A DNA stretch of 64,000 nt from Lachnospiraceae bacterium. Lineage in GTDB: Bacteria > Bacillota > Clostridia > Lachnospirales > Lachnospiraceae. How positions within the stretch are numbered: the first letter of the stretch is position 1; each line of letters starts with the position of its first letter. Positions 15,230 through 25,179 of the stretch are shown here, one piece after another. The notes below the pieces were generated by a model. The model was not told the origin of the DNA, did no database searches, and saw only the letters and a list, made by a program, of their open reading frames with translations. The stretch lies in assembly GCA_024403455.1 (NCBI GenBank), contig JAKSRR010000003.1:1-64000 (forward strand). Direction: 5' to 3'. A program made the position numbers and the translations under genes.

Positions 15230-16876
15230 TTATTTAACAAACTTTTTAATCAGTGGCATGGCCTTAAGTTCCTCTTTTGTAAAGGCCTTTAACACAATCA
15301 ACATCACTCCATAGACCACTGCTGCCACCATAATGGAAACCACAAGGCATATCGCATTCTTACTTCTAGTAAGTCCTGTTCTCTCGCCAAAACGAACTAC
15401 ACCACCAAGAATTCGCACAAGAAGTGCATAAGCACCAAAGGTTGCACCGCCCATAACAACAGCCGCCAAAAGAGGCTTCAAGAAAATTCTTTTTAAATCA
15501 AACTGATATTCCACATATTTTCGAATGCTAATGCAGTTCAAAATACTCACTAACAGAGGGAAGGAAACATTTCCAATAACTAATGCGTATACACCCAAGT
15601 CGGTATTTGTCAAAAGAATCCATACTAAGAGTACATGAATGGCAAGAGAGATAGCTACATGCACTACCGGAACCCGCATGCGATTGCATCCTTGCAAAAT
15701 GGAAGTACTTAATGTGGATAACGCATAGAAGAATACCGCAAAGGATCCTGTTGTAAGTAGGGTAACTGCTGTACCATGCAGATCCTCAAGACTACTAAAA
15801 AGTACTTCCATAATAGGTCCTGCTAAAGCAGCTAGGCCTATAGAAGCTGGGATAGCAATCATCATATTCATTTTCAAAACCATGGTAATTTTGCGCTTTA
15901 CACTATCAAATGCTCCTGTTGTGTAAGAGGCAACAACGGAGGGCAGGGTTGCTGATGCCATCGCTGTAGCAATCGCAACGGGAAGATTCACCATTTGGTT
16001 ATACTGGGTATTAAAGACACCCTGCAGACTGGTTGCGGTCTCTGCATCCATTCCTTTGGCCGCCATGATATTTCCATAAAGAAGATCATCCACCGTATAA
16101 CCGAGCTGATAAATACTCTGGCTGATGATAATGGGAAGTACCGTTAAGAAAATAGCTTTGAAAATCAGCTTATTTGATTCTGTAATAGCATCTTCACCTT
16201 GTTTCTCTTCTGCGATTGTTTTTCGCCGTTTTAGGAATAAAACTGCAAAAATGAGAAGTGCCGTCATTGCCCCTGCCAGCGTTCCCATGGTTCCACCCAT
16301 GGCGCCATAGGATGCTTCCTCTGTTTCCACTGTGCATTGTTTAATGAAATACCAGCTGGCAACCACAGATACAATCGCATTGACAATCTGCTCAAAAATC
16401 TGGCTTACTGCCGTAGGAACCATATTTCTATGTCCCTGGAAGAATCCACGGCAAGTTCCTAAAAGTGCTACGACAAACGTGGTGGGTGCCAGAATCCGCA
16501 AAGGTCGTTCTAGGCCTTCACGCTTATAAAGTCCAGCAAAGAAGTCTGCGCCAAAATACAGAGCCAGGCACGCAATAAGTCCTGTACACACAGCAAAAAT
16601 AAACGCACGGGCATAGAGCCTGTGCGCATTCTTATACTCTTTCTTTGCTAGTCGCTCACTCATTAATTTGGAAACAGCAAGAGGCATGCTATAAGAAGAT
16701 AATGTTAGTGCAATATTATAAATACCAAAAGCAACGGAATATAATCCGTTGCCATTGTTCTTTAAAATATTCGCCATTGGAATACGATAAATGAATCCAA
16801 TAATTTTTGTAATAATCCCCGCTAATGCCAGAATACTTCCCTGGATGGCAATGGATTTCTTAACCTCTTTGGACAA
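15230..16876 (-). CDS. Flippase of the SpoVB/MurJ-like MOP family
   Basis: A 548-residue integral membrane protein with about 14 helices. The N-terminus GSILALAGIITKIIGFIYR and the following GLYSVAFGIYNIALTLSSYS are characteristic of the SpoVB/polysaccharide-biosynthesis branch of the MOP exporters; members move lipid-linked cell wall or polysaccharide precursors. Whether this is a sporulation-specific or general flippase cannot be told. The start is TTG (16874-16876), 8 nt after AGGAG; no in-frame ATG is near. It begins 12 nt after the last antiporter gene, so it appears to be the tail of that operon. Confidence 0.92.
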   Translation of the reverse strand: MSKEVKKSIAIQGSILALAGIITKIIGFIYRIPMANILKNNGNGLYSVAFGIYNIALTLSSYSMPLAVSKLMSERLAKKEYKNAHRLYARAFIFAVCTGLIACLALYFGADFFAGLYKREGLERPLRILAPTTFVVALLGTCRGFFQGHRNMVPTAVSQIFEQIVNAIVSVVASWYFIKQCTVETEEASYGAMGGTMGTLAGAMTALLIFAVLFLKRRKTIAEEKQGEDAITESNKLIFKAIFLTVLPIIISQSIYQLGYTVDDLLYGNIMAAKGMDAETATSLQGVFNTQYNQMVNLPVAIATAMASATLPSVVASYTTGAFDSVKRKITMVLKMNMMIAIPASIGLAALAGPIMEVLFSSLEDLHGTAVTLLTTGSFAVFFYALSTLSTSILQGCNRMRVPVVHVAISLAIHVLLVWILLTNTDLGVYALVIGNVSFPLLVSILNCISIRKYVEYQFDLKRIFLKPLLAAVVMGGATFGAYALLVRILGGVVRFGERTGLTRSKNAICLVVSIMVAAVVYGVMLIVLKAFTKEELKAMPLIKKFVK

Positions 16877-16888
16877 TCACCTGTCTCC

Positions 16889-18973
16889 TTATGCAAACAG
16901 CAATAAATAAATCAGTGTCATTAAAAGTCCTACGCAGAATAACATAAGACCAAAACTCATAGACCTGCTAATTAAGGAAACGTTTTCACGTATATCCTCT
17001 CTCTTCATAGCAAGACTGTGTCTGTAATCTTTCGGCTCGTCTTTCTTCTTTCCTCTGTCGTGGAACCACTGCATCACGCCGCCAACTTTCTCAGTAACGA
17101 CGTTCCCCTCTTCTCTCTCATAAGGAAGCGGGCTGTCCTTATACAATGTCTTACGAAGCAATACTGCAAAACCATCTACAAGGCTATCTAAGATACGACA
17201 GAAGAAACCGCATACCGCCGGTAAGAAGTTCAGCAAAATAGGACGATAGAAGTAATCTTCAATATCCAAAACTTTCGGCCAACGATTGACATACACCCTC
17301 GTACCATCTTCCTTCTTCATTAAGAGCGGTCTAGCAATGCAAATATAAATAGCTATACCGATGGCAATACTGGTAAGTCCTCCCTTAACGCATACCCAGC
17401 TGAAGTAATGCATCTCATGGAACTCTACCGGTGGATTAAAGAAGGTGCCACCTAATCGGGCAACAGAATCCATAATCTTATTTGGCAGGGATCCCATAAG
17501 CGGGAATAATGCTGCCGGAAGAATGATAGCAGTAGCACTTTCTATAGTCATATACTGCTTCATACCATCATACTTTGCCTGCAGGGCTGCATCCTTATTC
17601 TTCTCAACAAAAATGCAGATAAAGAGCTTTGTCATATAAGCAACCGTTAATCCACCACTTACCAGGAATATCCATTCAATAGCGGTCATCATGTGCTCTC
17701 CATAAAGCAGTGCAGATAAATGTCCTTCTTCTAGCAATTCCTTATACTCTACAATACTCTCATGCAGAAGTGTTTTAGATACATAGCCATTGAAGAACGG
17801 AATACCGCCAATACCTAATGCACCCGACAGGAAGCAAAGCTTTAATATAGGTTTCTTTCGTCCAAATCCGCGAATCTCATTTAAATCTAACTTATGAAGA
17901 TTCATAAAGACAACACCTGCGCACATGAACAGTAGCAGCTTAAACAGGGAATGGTTCACCATGTGGAGTAAGGTTCCTCGCACAGCCAGCCCATTCTCCT
18001 CCCCAAGAAGTCCCAGCATACCCACACCAATTAAGATAAAGCCAATCTGTGATACGGAAGAACATGCAAGGGTTCTCTTTAAGTCGATAGAGAACAATGC
18101 AAGTACTGCACCAACCACCATGGTAATCACACCAATGGTCAGCATTAATGTTCCCCAAGCACTGTCATGATAGAAGATATCTGCGGAGATTACCAACACA
18201 CCGAAAATACCGGATTTGGTTAAAATACCAGAAAGTAGTGCCGAAGCTGGTGCGGGAGCAACAGGATGCGCCTTGGGTAACCAGATATGTAAGGGGAAGG
18301 CACCCGCCTTTGCACCAAAGCCAAACAGCATGCAGAGTGCTGCTGCATAAATCACGCGCTTATCAGAAAATCTTGCAGCTGCCCCATACAAATCGGTAAT
18401 GGTTAATGTTCCTAAATTGTGATAAATCAGGAACAGCCCCATCAGCATAACAAGACCACCAATGACTGCCACAGCAAGATATGTACCGGCTGCACGAAGC
18501 GCTCCCGGCTTTTCGTCCTGAGCAACCCATGTATAGGATGTAAAACTCATAATCTCAAAGAAAATGAAGGTTGTATATAAATCTGCGGATAAGAATACGC
18601 CCAGCGTTGCTCCTAGTGTAAGCAGGAAGAACATAAAATATCTGTTCTCGGTATTGTAATGTCCGAAGTACTCTCTGGAAAGAAGGGCTGTCATAAACCA
18701 CATGAAGGTTGCAATCCATCCATACACTGCACGGAATCCATCAAAGGTGAAATGTAATCCCAGCCCACAGATCCCTGGAAGATCCAGATAGTAAACATAA
18801 GCATCTCCTACCAGATAATTTCTGGTAAGTATGCTCATACAAATGAAAATACCGCCGGTTACCAAAATCACAAAAACATCGCGAAGTTTTCGATTAAAGC
18901 GGCCAATAATGAAAGATACAATACCGCAAAGCATGGGGATTGTTACGAGGAATAATAAAATCATCGTATTCAT
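16889..18973 (-). CDS. Antiporter-like subunit, NuoL/MrpA-N type (long)
   Basis: A 694-residue polytopic protein of the proton-conducting antiporter family. The core carries the expected charged residues: FIFFEIMSF (helix 5 Glu), GFGAKAGAFPLHIWLPKAHP (helix 7 Lys and connecting loop), ILTKSGIFG (helix 8 Lys) and FNGYVSKTLLHE (helix 12 Lys). Beyond about residue 500 it extends with an extra helix pair, a hydrophilic segment, and a last helix, as in long NuoL/HyfB-like subunits. It shares one base with the upstream 499-residue paralogue. The fourth and last antiporter-like gene of the operon. No quinone or hydrogenase subunit is near, so coupling to cation/proton exchange is the simplest reading. 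Confidence 0.92.
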   Translation of the reverse strand: MNTMILLFLVTIPMLCGIVSFIIGRFNRKLRDVFVILVTGGIFICMSILTRNYLVGDAYVYYLDLPGICGLGLHFTFDGFRAVYGWIATFMWFMTALLSREYFGHYNTENRYFMFFLLTLGATLGVFLSADLYTTFIFFEIMSFTSYTWVAQDEKPGALRAAGTYLAVAVIGGLVMLMGLFLIYHNLGTLTITDLYGAAARFSDKRVIYAAALCMLFGFGAKAGAFPLHIWLPKAHPVAPAPASALLSGILTKSGIFGVLVISADIFYHDSAWGTLMLTIGVITMVVGAVLALFSIDLKRTLACSSVSQIGFILIGVGMLGLLGEENGLAVRGTLLHMVNHSLFKLLLFMCAGVVFMNLHKLDLNEIRGFGRKKPILKLCFLSGALGIGGIPFFNGYVSKTLLHESIVEYKELLEEGHLSALLYGEHMMTAIEWIFLVSGGLTVAYMTKLFICIFVEKNKDAALQAKYDGMKQYMTIESATAIILPAALFPLMGSLPNKIMDSVARLGGTFFNPPVEFHEMHYFSWVCVKGGLTSIAIGIAIYICIARPLLMKKEDGTRVYVNRWPKVLDIEDYFYRPILLNFLPAVCGFFCRILDSLVDGFAVLLRKTLYKDSPLPYEREEGNVVTEKVGGVMQWFHDRGKKKDEPKDYRHSLAMKREDIRENVSLISRSMSFGLMLFCVGLLMTLIYLLLFA

Positions 18974-20472
18974 TACATCACCTCCCCTACAGAAGCTACG
19001 GTGTCAAAGAAACCACCGGCAACTTTGGTAAGGAAATCAGTTACAAGCTGACTCTTCATTCCAAAGAAAATCATCAAAATCACAAAAATCATTAAGGGAA
19101 CCAACATCATCCAGTTTGGATCCTTATAGTTCTTTCCTTCATCTTCTTTGGAAGGTGCCACAAAGAATCCTCTGATAACAATAGTCAGCATATAGATAGC
19201 AGTTAATAGCGCTGAAATAAGAAGACAGCCAACTCCACCAATAGCCACTGGATTGCCGCTTTCAAAGGCAGCGGTTGCCAGGTTCCATTTAGACGCAAAT
19301 CCAGCTAAACCGGGAACACCCATCAGCGCAAAGGAAGATACTGTGAATATTCCAAATACCCACGGCATTTTCCTGCCTAGTCCATCCAGTTCGTGTACGT
19401 AGTGCTTCTCGGTCTGATGCATAATAGAACCTGCACAGAAGAAAGAACAGATCTTCATAACCGCATGGAAAATCATGTGAGAAAGTGCACCCACCATACC
19501 TAATGGAGTCATAATACAGCAGCCAAAAAGAATATAACTTAAATTCGATACGGTAGAATATGCCAATCTACGTTTGATATGGGTCTCTTTCACCGCACGG
19601 CTACAGCCATAAACAATCGTAAACATGGTAATACCCATCAGCAGATACTGTGCCCAGGTACCTCTTACAAAGTCGGTACCAAAGCAATAATAGGTAAAAC
19701 GAAGAATCGCAAAGGCACCCGCTTTTACCACGGCTACCGCATGTAATAACGCAGTTACTGGTGTTGGTGCAACACCTGCCTGAGGAAGCCAAGAGGACAA
19801 CGGCCAAATAGCTGCCTTTACACCAAAGCCCATGAATGCCAGGACATAAATCAACAATAAAATGTTTGTACGATCACCAATCTTCGCAAGGTCTAACGTT
19901 CCCCCTAACACAAAGTCCAATTTTCCGTAGATATTCATGAAAATCAAACCAAGGAAGCCAAATGCCGCACCACCAATAGAGAAGTATAAGTACTTTCGGC
20001 TGGCAACAATCGCTTCTCTTGTCAGGGTATGCATTACTAGCGGAACCGTAACGATAGTTAACAGTTCATAGAAGAAGTACATCGTAAGCAGATTTCCTGC
20101 CAGCGAAATACCAACCGTCACACCATACGTCAAAATATAGAACATGAAGAAGGTTCTCTCATGTTCCTCCTTTGTCATGTACTCAAATGCATATAATGTT
20201 GCCAGCGGCCACAGGGTCGCTACAATCCCTGCAAATACCATACCCATACCGTCTAACTTTAGCGTTAGTGTAAGGGAACCGGTGAACTTGGCAAAGGTAA
20301 ACGCTTCCGCAGGGCGATTTAGCAAAATGCACCACATAAGAATACTGTTTAATATAACCAGCGTCTCTAAGAAGATCAGACTGGCTCTTCTACTCTTCCA
20401 GGGAATTACAGACATGAGTATTCCAGTAATCATCGGAAGAACGATAACAACTAAAAGCATGTAATTAGGCAT
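18973..20472 (-). CDS. Antiporter-like subunit, MrpD type (third copy)
   Basis: A 499-residue paralogue of the flanking antiporter subunits, about 14 helices. The proton-path residues are in YFFYELLTIVTVPLV (Glu), FGVKAAIWPLSSWLPQAGVAP (Lys), AVAVVKAGAFAILR (Lys) and AGFASKWNLA (Lys). Two adjacent ATGs occur; GGGAGG is 2 nt from the first and 5 nt from the second, so the second (20472) is chosen. It starts 16 nt after the preceding gene and runs into the next with a one-base stop/start overlap. Confidence 0.93.
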   Translation of the reverse strand: MPNYMLLVVIVLPMITGILMSVIPWKSRRASLIFLETLVILNSILMWCILLNRPAEAFTFAKFTGSLTLTLKLDGMGMVFAGIVATLWPLATLYAFEYMTKEEHERTFFMFYILTYGVTVGISLAGNLLTMYFFYELLTIVTVPLVMHTLTREAIVASRKYLYFSIGGAAFGFLGLIFMNIYGKLDFVLGGTLDLAKIGDRTNILLLIYVLAFMGFGVKAAIWPLSSWLPQAGVAPTPVTALLHAVAVVKAGAFAILRFTYYCFGTDFVRGTWAQYLLMGITMFTIVYGCSRAVKETHIKRRLAYSTVSNLSYILFGCCIMTPLGMVGALSHMIFHAVMKICSFFCAGSIMHQTEKHYVHELDGLGRKMPWVFGIFTVSSFALMGVPGLAGFASKWNLATAAFESGNPVAIGGVGCLLISALLTAIYMLTIVIRGFFVAPSKEDEGKNYKDPNWMMLVPLMIFVILMIFFGMKSQLVTDFLTKVAGGFFDTVASVGEVM

Positions 20473-20487
20473 CATTTCCTCCCTCCC

Positions 20488-21957
20488 CTAGACAAAGAGC
20501 GCATTGACTGCGTCCTTTAAAGCATTTACAAATCCATTTGGCAAAAGTCCCAGTAAAAGGGTCAGCACAGCTAACACGATTAAAGGAATCAGCATACGAA
20601 GGTCTGGCTCCCTCTTCACCGGCTTATAGTCTGCCCCAGGGAAGAATCCCTTCATCGTAATGGGTAACAGATAGCCTGCCGTCAGTAGTGCACTTAACAA
20701 AAGCACAACTGGGCCAACATAGGAAATCGCACCTACACCGGCTTCCAAAGCACCCTGGCATAAATACCACTTACTTACGAAACCTGCTGTGGGCGGAATA
20801 CCAATTAATCCTAAGGAAACAATGGTATAGCACCATATGGTAATAGGCATATCTTTTCCAATGCCCCTCAGATCATCTACCTTCGTATTCCCTGTCTTAA
20901 AGATGATGGCACCCGCAGAAAGGAATAACGCACTCTTAATAAATGCATGCGCTGCAACGTGAAGCAAGGATCCCATGAAAGCTACTGGCTGCATCAGCGA
21001 AAGACCAAAGAGAATATAGGAAACCTGACTTACCGTAGAATAAGCCAGACGCTTCTTCAGTACCTTTTCTCTATAAGCCAGCATGGAGCCCATAAATACA
21101 GTCACTAATGCAAGAATCATCCATACCGTCTGGAACCAGGTTCCACGAAGGTTGTTAATTCCAAACATATTGTAGATAGAACGGATTATGCCTAATACAC
21201 CTGCCTTTACAATGATTGCAGATAAGAAAGCAGATGCCGGTGCCGGTGCTACAGGATGCGCTGTCGGCAACCACGCATGCATCGGGAACATACCCGCTTT
21301 TACACCAAAACCTAGTACCATCAGCAGTGCTGCAACAGGCACGAACTTACCCATACCGTTCTGGGCAATTAATAACTGATCCAGTACACCATCTGCCGAT
21401 GCCATAAAGGACAGCGTGAACCCATATTTGAACAGGAAATATAGACCAAATAACGCCATGTAAGCACCGCAGAAGGAATAGAACATATACTTTAACGCGG
21501 CCATAATTGCTTCATGGGACTGATTATGCAGAACTAATGGCATACTGGTTAATGTCAAGAGTTCAAAGAAAATATAGTATGTAATCATATTGGATGCACT
21601 GCAAAGTCCCATCAGCACACCGAATACAATCAAGAAAAATCCATAGTAACGCTTCTCATTTTTCTCATGAGACATGTAGGTGAATGAAAACAGCCCTGCC
21701 ATCAACCACACAACAATCGTTACTGCAGCAAAAATTCTTCCAATCGTGTCAAAACCAAAAGAAATCGGCAGGCTCTTTGTCAATCTAAACAATGTCAAAT
21801 GATTTTCTGGTCTTGCCACATTTAAAATGGCTGGGATTGCGCAGAACGTCATATACACCCCTGTCAGAACAATAAGGTATTTCCGTTCTTTAAAATCCTT
21901 CATAACCAGAAGAACAATACCTAACAAAATGGGAAGAAAAATCATTGTAATCGTCAT
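20488..21957 (-). CDS. Antiporter-like subunit, MrpD type (second copy)
   Basis: A 489-residue polytopic protein closely like MrpD/MnhD and NuoN/M. It keeps YYIFFELLTLTSMPLV, GFGVKAGMFPMHAWLP, the loop TAHPVAPAPASAFLS, IIVKAGVLGIIR and TAGFVSKWYLC, so both half-channels and the central Lys pair are intact. It begins 16 nt after the first copy and is followed by two more copies. Called as part of the membrane antiporter complex; individual substrate (sodium, potassium or proton) is not inferable. Confidence 0.93.
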   Translation of the reverse strand: MTITMIFLPILLGIVLLVMKDFKERKYLIVLTGVYMTFCAIPAILNVARPENHLTLFRLTKSLPISFGFDTIGRIFAAVTIVVWLMAGLFSFTYMSHEKNEKRYYGFFLIVFGVLMGLCSASNMITYYIFFELLTLTSMPLVLHNQSHEAIMAALKYMFYSFCGAYMALFGLYFLFKYGFTLSFMASADGVLDQLLIAQNGMGKFVPVAALLMVLGFGVKAGMFPMHAWLPTAHPVAPAPASAFLSAIIVKAGVLGIIRSIYNMFGINNLRGTWFQTVWMILALVTVFMGSMLAYREKVLKKRLAYSTVSQVSYILFGLSLMQPVAFMGSLLHVAAHAFIKSALFLSAGAIIFKTGNTKVDDLRGIGKDMPITIWCYTIVSLGLIGIPPTAGFVSKWYLCQGALEAGVGAISYVGPVVLLLSALLTAGYLLPITMKGFFPGADYKPVKREPDLRMLIPLIVLAVLTLLLGLLPNGFVNALKDAVNALFV

Positions 21958-21973
21958 CTTACTCTCCCCCTTT

Positions 21974-23524
21974 CTACGCCGGAAGCGTCGTCTGCAACAG
22001 ATTCAGAAGGCTCTTTCCACCCTCTGCAATCTCATTCAGAAGACCGCCGTTAATTACATTTACCAAGTACTCAGAGCAGGTACCAATGGCAAGATTAATG
22101 ATAATAAACAGAATCAGTGCCAATGTATAACCCTTATGCTCTTTCGCCCGAGCTACCGTATATTCACTATTCTCTACAGGTGTGTAGAGACGAATAACTG
22201 TTTTCAGGAAATAAATTGCATTCAGGATGGTACTGATTGCAAGCACAATTAATGCAGGAAGCATCTTTCCATGATTCTGTATGGATGCTTGTGCAAATAG
22301 GATCTTACTTATAAATCCAGGGAATAAAGGAATACCTACCATGGATAGTGAACCTACCGTAAATGCAACACCTGCTATCTTATGCCGATAGCCAGCTCCG
22401 GTTAAGTCGGAGAACTTCCTGCTTCCTCCCGACACATCTGTAAGTCCAATAGCTGCAATAAATAATAATGACTTACTTGCAGCATGGCTGAAGATATGGA
22501 AGATGCTGGCGCTCATTCCGGCAAAGGTTCCTAGACCAAAGCCCATGTAAATATATCCAATCTGTGCTACGGAAGAAAACGCAATCATTCTGCGAATATC
22601 ATTTTCCTTAATTGCACTAACAGAACCAAAGATCATACCGCACAGACCAAAGATAAATAGTACATGGATAATCTTTGTATCATGGTATGCTTCAAATCCA
22701 ATAACACGATAAATAATCTTGATTAACAGGAAAATATAACCTTTGGACACCAAGGAGGAAAGCATTGCGGAGCTTCCCACGGTGGAATAGCCATAAGCAT
22801 CCGGAAGCCATGCATGGAAGGGGAATAATGCGCTCTTAATAGCAAGTCCTACGGTGATAATACATACAGCCACAGTCATAGGAACATGATAATCTCCTGT
22901 AGCCATAATCTGTACTACGCTGTCATGCATTTGGGTCATTAACAGCTGTCCGGTCATGTCATAAAGCATACAGATACCCATGAGTAATAATCCGGAGCCC
23001 AACAGAGACATAATCATATAACGCACAGCCGCTTCAATGGTTCTTCCCACCTGGCGAACCATGATTAGACCGCAAGCCGCAATGGTATTAATTTCCACAA
23101 ACACGTATGCGGTAAACATATCATTGGTATAAAGAAGGGCTAATAGAGATGCCAAAAGAAGATCTGTCAAAACATAGTATAAATTATGCTTTCGTCCTTC
23201 CACCTCTGCATTCAAGTGCTCGTTACCGCCAAAGAGGGACAGGAACATAATGATACAGAAAAATAGTGCTATGGCTGCCTCCAAACAGGTAAACCGAAGT
23301 TCATTACCCCAAGGAGCCGGGAAGTTACCCATCTGATAGGTATATGCCACACCGCTGTTCCATGTAAAAATCAGAAGCGCCCCACTCATAACACTGACGC
23401 TCAAAAGTAAAATGGTATTAACCAGTCTTGCTCCACGCTTTTTCAGAACAGAACTCACAATGCCTGAAAACAGACAGAGCATAATGGACCAGGATGGGAA
23501 ATTACGAATAATAGATGCACCCAT
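21974..23524 (-). CDS. Antiporter-like subunit, MrpD type (first copy)
   Basis: A 516-residue antiporter-like protein directly after the NuoK-like gene (one-base overlap). Charged residues are in TAYVFVEINTIAACGLIM (Glu), GLAIKSALFPFHAWLPDAYG (Lys), LVSKGYIFLLIKI (Lys) and FPGFISKILFA (Lys). The loop after WLP differs from the APAPASA loop of two paralogues (YGYSTVGSSAMLS), as in the MbhH/MrpD-proximal subunits. It is the most divergent of the four in its N-terminal part. Confidence 0.92.
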   Translation of the reverse strand: MGASIIRNFPSWSIMLCLFSGIVSSVLKKRGARLVNTILLLSVSVMSGALLIFTWNSGVAYTYQMGNFPAPWGNELRFTCLEAAIALFFCIIMFLSLFGGNEHLNAEVEGRKHNLYYVLTDLLLASLLALLYTNDMFTAYVFVEINTIAACGLIMVRQVGRTIEAAVRYMIMSLLGSGLLLMGICMLYDMTGQLLMTQMHDSVVQIMATGDYHVPMTVAVCIITVGLAIKSALFPFHAWLPDAYGYSTVGSSAMLSSLVSKGYIFLLIKIIYRVIGFEAYHDTKIIHVLFIFGLCGMIFGSVSAIKENDIRRMIAFSSVAQIGYIYMGFGLGTFAGMSASIFHIFSHAASKSLLFIAAIGLTDVSGGSRKFSDLTGAGYRHKIAGVAFTVGSLSMVGIPLFPGFISKILFAQASIQNHGKMLPALIVLAISTILNAIYFLKTVIRLYTPVENSEYTVARAKEHKGYTLALILFIIINLAIGTCSEYLVNVINGGLLNEIAEGGKSLLNLLQTTLPA

Positions 23525-23913
23525 TATTGTTCTCCCTTCTTCACAATGGCTGCTACCTTATCCAAATCCAGGGTATGATAACGCTCGTATAATTTCACAC
23601 AAAGAGACAGCATCAGCGCTGTTACAGACACAGATACTACGATTCCGGTCAGTACCAGACCAGAAGGGATGGGATTGATATACTTACTTGCATCCCTTAC
23701 TAGTTCTCCTGCCTCATTCTGTACAAGAATCGGGGCAATACGACTCTCAATATATCCTTTTTCAGCCAGGAATAAATAAACGGCTGAATCCATGATATTT
23801 AGTCCAATAATCTTTTTAATTAAGTTTTTCTGTAAAAGAAGATTGCCGAAGCCAAGTCCAAATAGGACCATGGCAATCACTTCTCCATAATTTGATAACA
23901 GATTCGCACCCAT
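23524..23913 (-). CDS. MnhC/MrpC (NuoK-like) subunit
   Basis: A 129-residue protein with three helices, the size and pattern of MnhC/MbhG and NuoK: FGLGFGNLLLQKNLIKKIIGLNIMDSAVYLF, then a variable loop, then a third helix (GLVLTGIVVSVSVTALMLSL). In Mrp and Mbh complexes this small subunit links the B/E part to the antiporter D subunit, and gene order here agrees. Overlaps both neighbours by one base. Confidence 0.92.
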   Translation of the reverse strand: MGANLLSNYGEVIAMVLFGLGFGNLLLQKNLIKKIIGLNIMDSAVYLFLAEKGYIESRIAPILVQNEAGELVRDASKYINPIPSGLVLTGIVVSVSVTALMLSLCVKLYERYHTLDLDKVAAIVKKGEQ

Positions 23914-24869
23914 TATAAGCTACCTCTCTTAAACAGAGCATAAAATGCATACATCGTGCAGGCAACCTCAATACCTACGCAAATATCAATTGGCAGAATA
24001 ATTCCACCTGACAAAATCGCCCCGGGAATACCAAACGGAATATGGTTATTGATTCCATTAGCACCACAGGTATAGTAATAGAGACCAATCAGACCATACA
24101 TGCAAAGGGCTGTCACCTTGCAAACGGCATACACCTTTTCATTGAAGAACCGACCGGTATCCTTAATCCCAAATGCATTGGCATACAGAATCAGCCCAGC
24201 ACCTAAAATAGCACCGCCAGAGAATCCACCACCAGGAGAATTCTGACCATTTAAGATAATATAGATACCAAATACAACGATAATCGGTACTAAAAACTTT
24301 GCCGCCAGTTGCAGAATCGGATCCTTATGCTCCGGATGACGTGCTAGCCTTCTCTCTTCTTCCCGCTCTGCCACCTTTTCCTCAAGCATTAAGGAAATCA
24401 TTACACAAATGGTTGCAATGAAGAGAACGTTGGTTTCACCAAAAGTATCAAAAGCACGGTAAGTCAAAATCATACCCGTGACCGTATTCACTGCACCCGT
24501 CTCCTCTAAGGCGCTAGAATTATAGCGCTCGGCAACTTCACTGCTGTTTGCCGGTGTTGTAGGATCTCCTGTTTTAGGAAGAAAAGATACTACAGCAACT
24601 AAAGAAGCAGTCAAAATCAAACAGAAAATAATCGCTATCGTTCGATAAATACGTGTGAATGCTTTTACCTTTTTATTGGTCTTTACGTCATACACTGCAT
24701 CTAACAGTTCTGACTTTTCCTTCATGCGCTCCTGGATTGTTTCTTCCGGAACTTCATGATGAGGCTGTGGCTTCATTTCCACTTCCCCAACATAAGGATC
24801 CTTTGTTCCCTTCATCCAGCGGAAGAACTTAAAGGCAGTCGTTTTTTCGTAGTTCTTATTTGCCTTCAT
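23913..24869 (-). CDS. MbhE-like/MnhB fusion subunit
   Basis: A 318-residue protein combining a soluble N-terminal tail (1-70), a helix (about 77-98), an MbhE/MrpA-C-terminal-like segment (YRAFDTFGETNVLFIATI), and a full MnhB domain (about 190-318) with LVPIIVVFGIYIILNGQ and SPGGGFSGGAILGAG. In classical Mrp these belong to separate or differently joined subunits (MrpA C-terminus and MrpB). The start at 24869 is set by GGAGGAGG about 6 nt upstream; a longer frame reaching 24893 lacks a site. It overlaps the preceding DUF4040 gene by 14 bp. Confidence 0.9.
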   Translation of the reverse strand: MKANKNYEKTTAFKFFRWMKGTKDPYVGEVEMKPQPHHEVPEETIQERMKEKSELLDAVYDVKTNKKVKAFTRIYRTIAIIFCLILTASLVAVVSFLPKTGDPTTPANSSEVAERYNSSALEETGAVNTVTGMILTYRAFDTFGETNVLFIATICVMISLMLEEKVAEREEERRLARHPEHKDPILQLAAKFLVPIIVVFGIYIILNGQNSPGGGFSGGAILGAGLILYANAFGIKDTGRFFNEKVYAVCKVTALCMYGLIGLYYYTCGANGINNHIPFGIPGAILSGGIILPIDICVGIEVACTMYAFYALFKRGSL

Positions 24870-25179
24870 AAGTATCCTCCTCCTGCACATCACCTAATTC
24901 CGGTTCGTGCTCTGTATCAAAATTCTCATCTTCTCTACGATCGTCCTGGATTGCATGAATCTTCTTCAGAGTTGCAATAAACAGAACAGTCGTAACACCC
25001 GCACCAACTGCTGCCTCTGTGATTGCAAGATCCGGGCTCTGCAGACAAATCCAGATAATGGACATAATCAAGGAAAATGCCATATAAACCAAAATAGAAT
25101 TCAATAAGTTCTTTGTAACAGTAACGATAATGGCACATATAATGAGGACGGCAAATAATATAATCATAAAGATTTTCAT
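24856..25179 (-). CDS. MbhD-like DUF4040 subunit
   Basis: A 107-residue protein with three helices, matching the DUF4040/MbhD piece that forms the C-terminal part of fused MrpA: NLLNSILVYMAFSLIMSIIW, SPDLAITEAAVGAGVTTVLF. A hydrophilic acidic C-tail (residues 77-107) is added. It overlaps the MnhG gene by 4 bp (ATGA) upstream and the MbhE/MnhB fusion by 14 bp downstream, indicating coupled translation. Confidence 0.9.
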   Translation of the reverse strand: MKIFMIILFAVLIICAIIVTVTKNLLNSILVYMAFSLIMSIIWICLQSPDLAITEAAVGAGVTTVLFIATLKKIHAIQDDRREDENFDTEHEPELGDVQEEDTYEGK

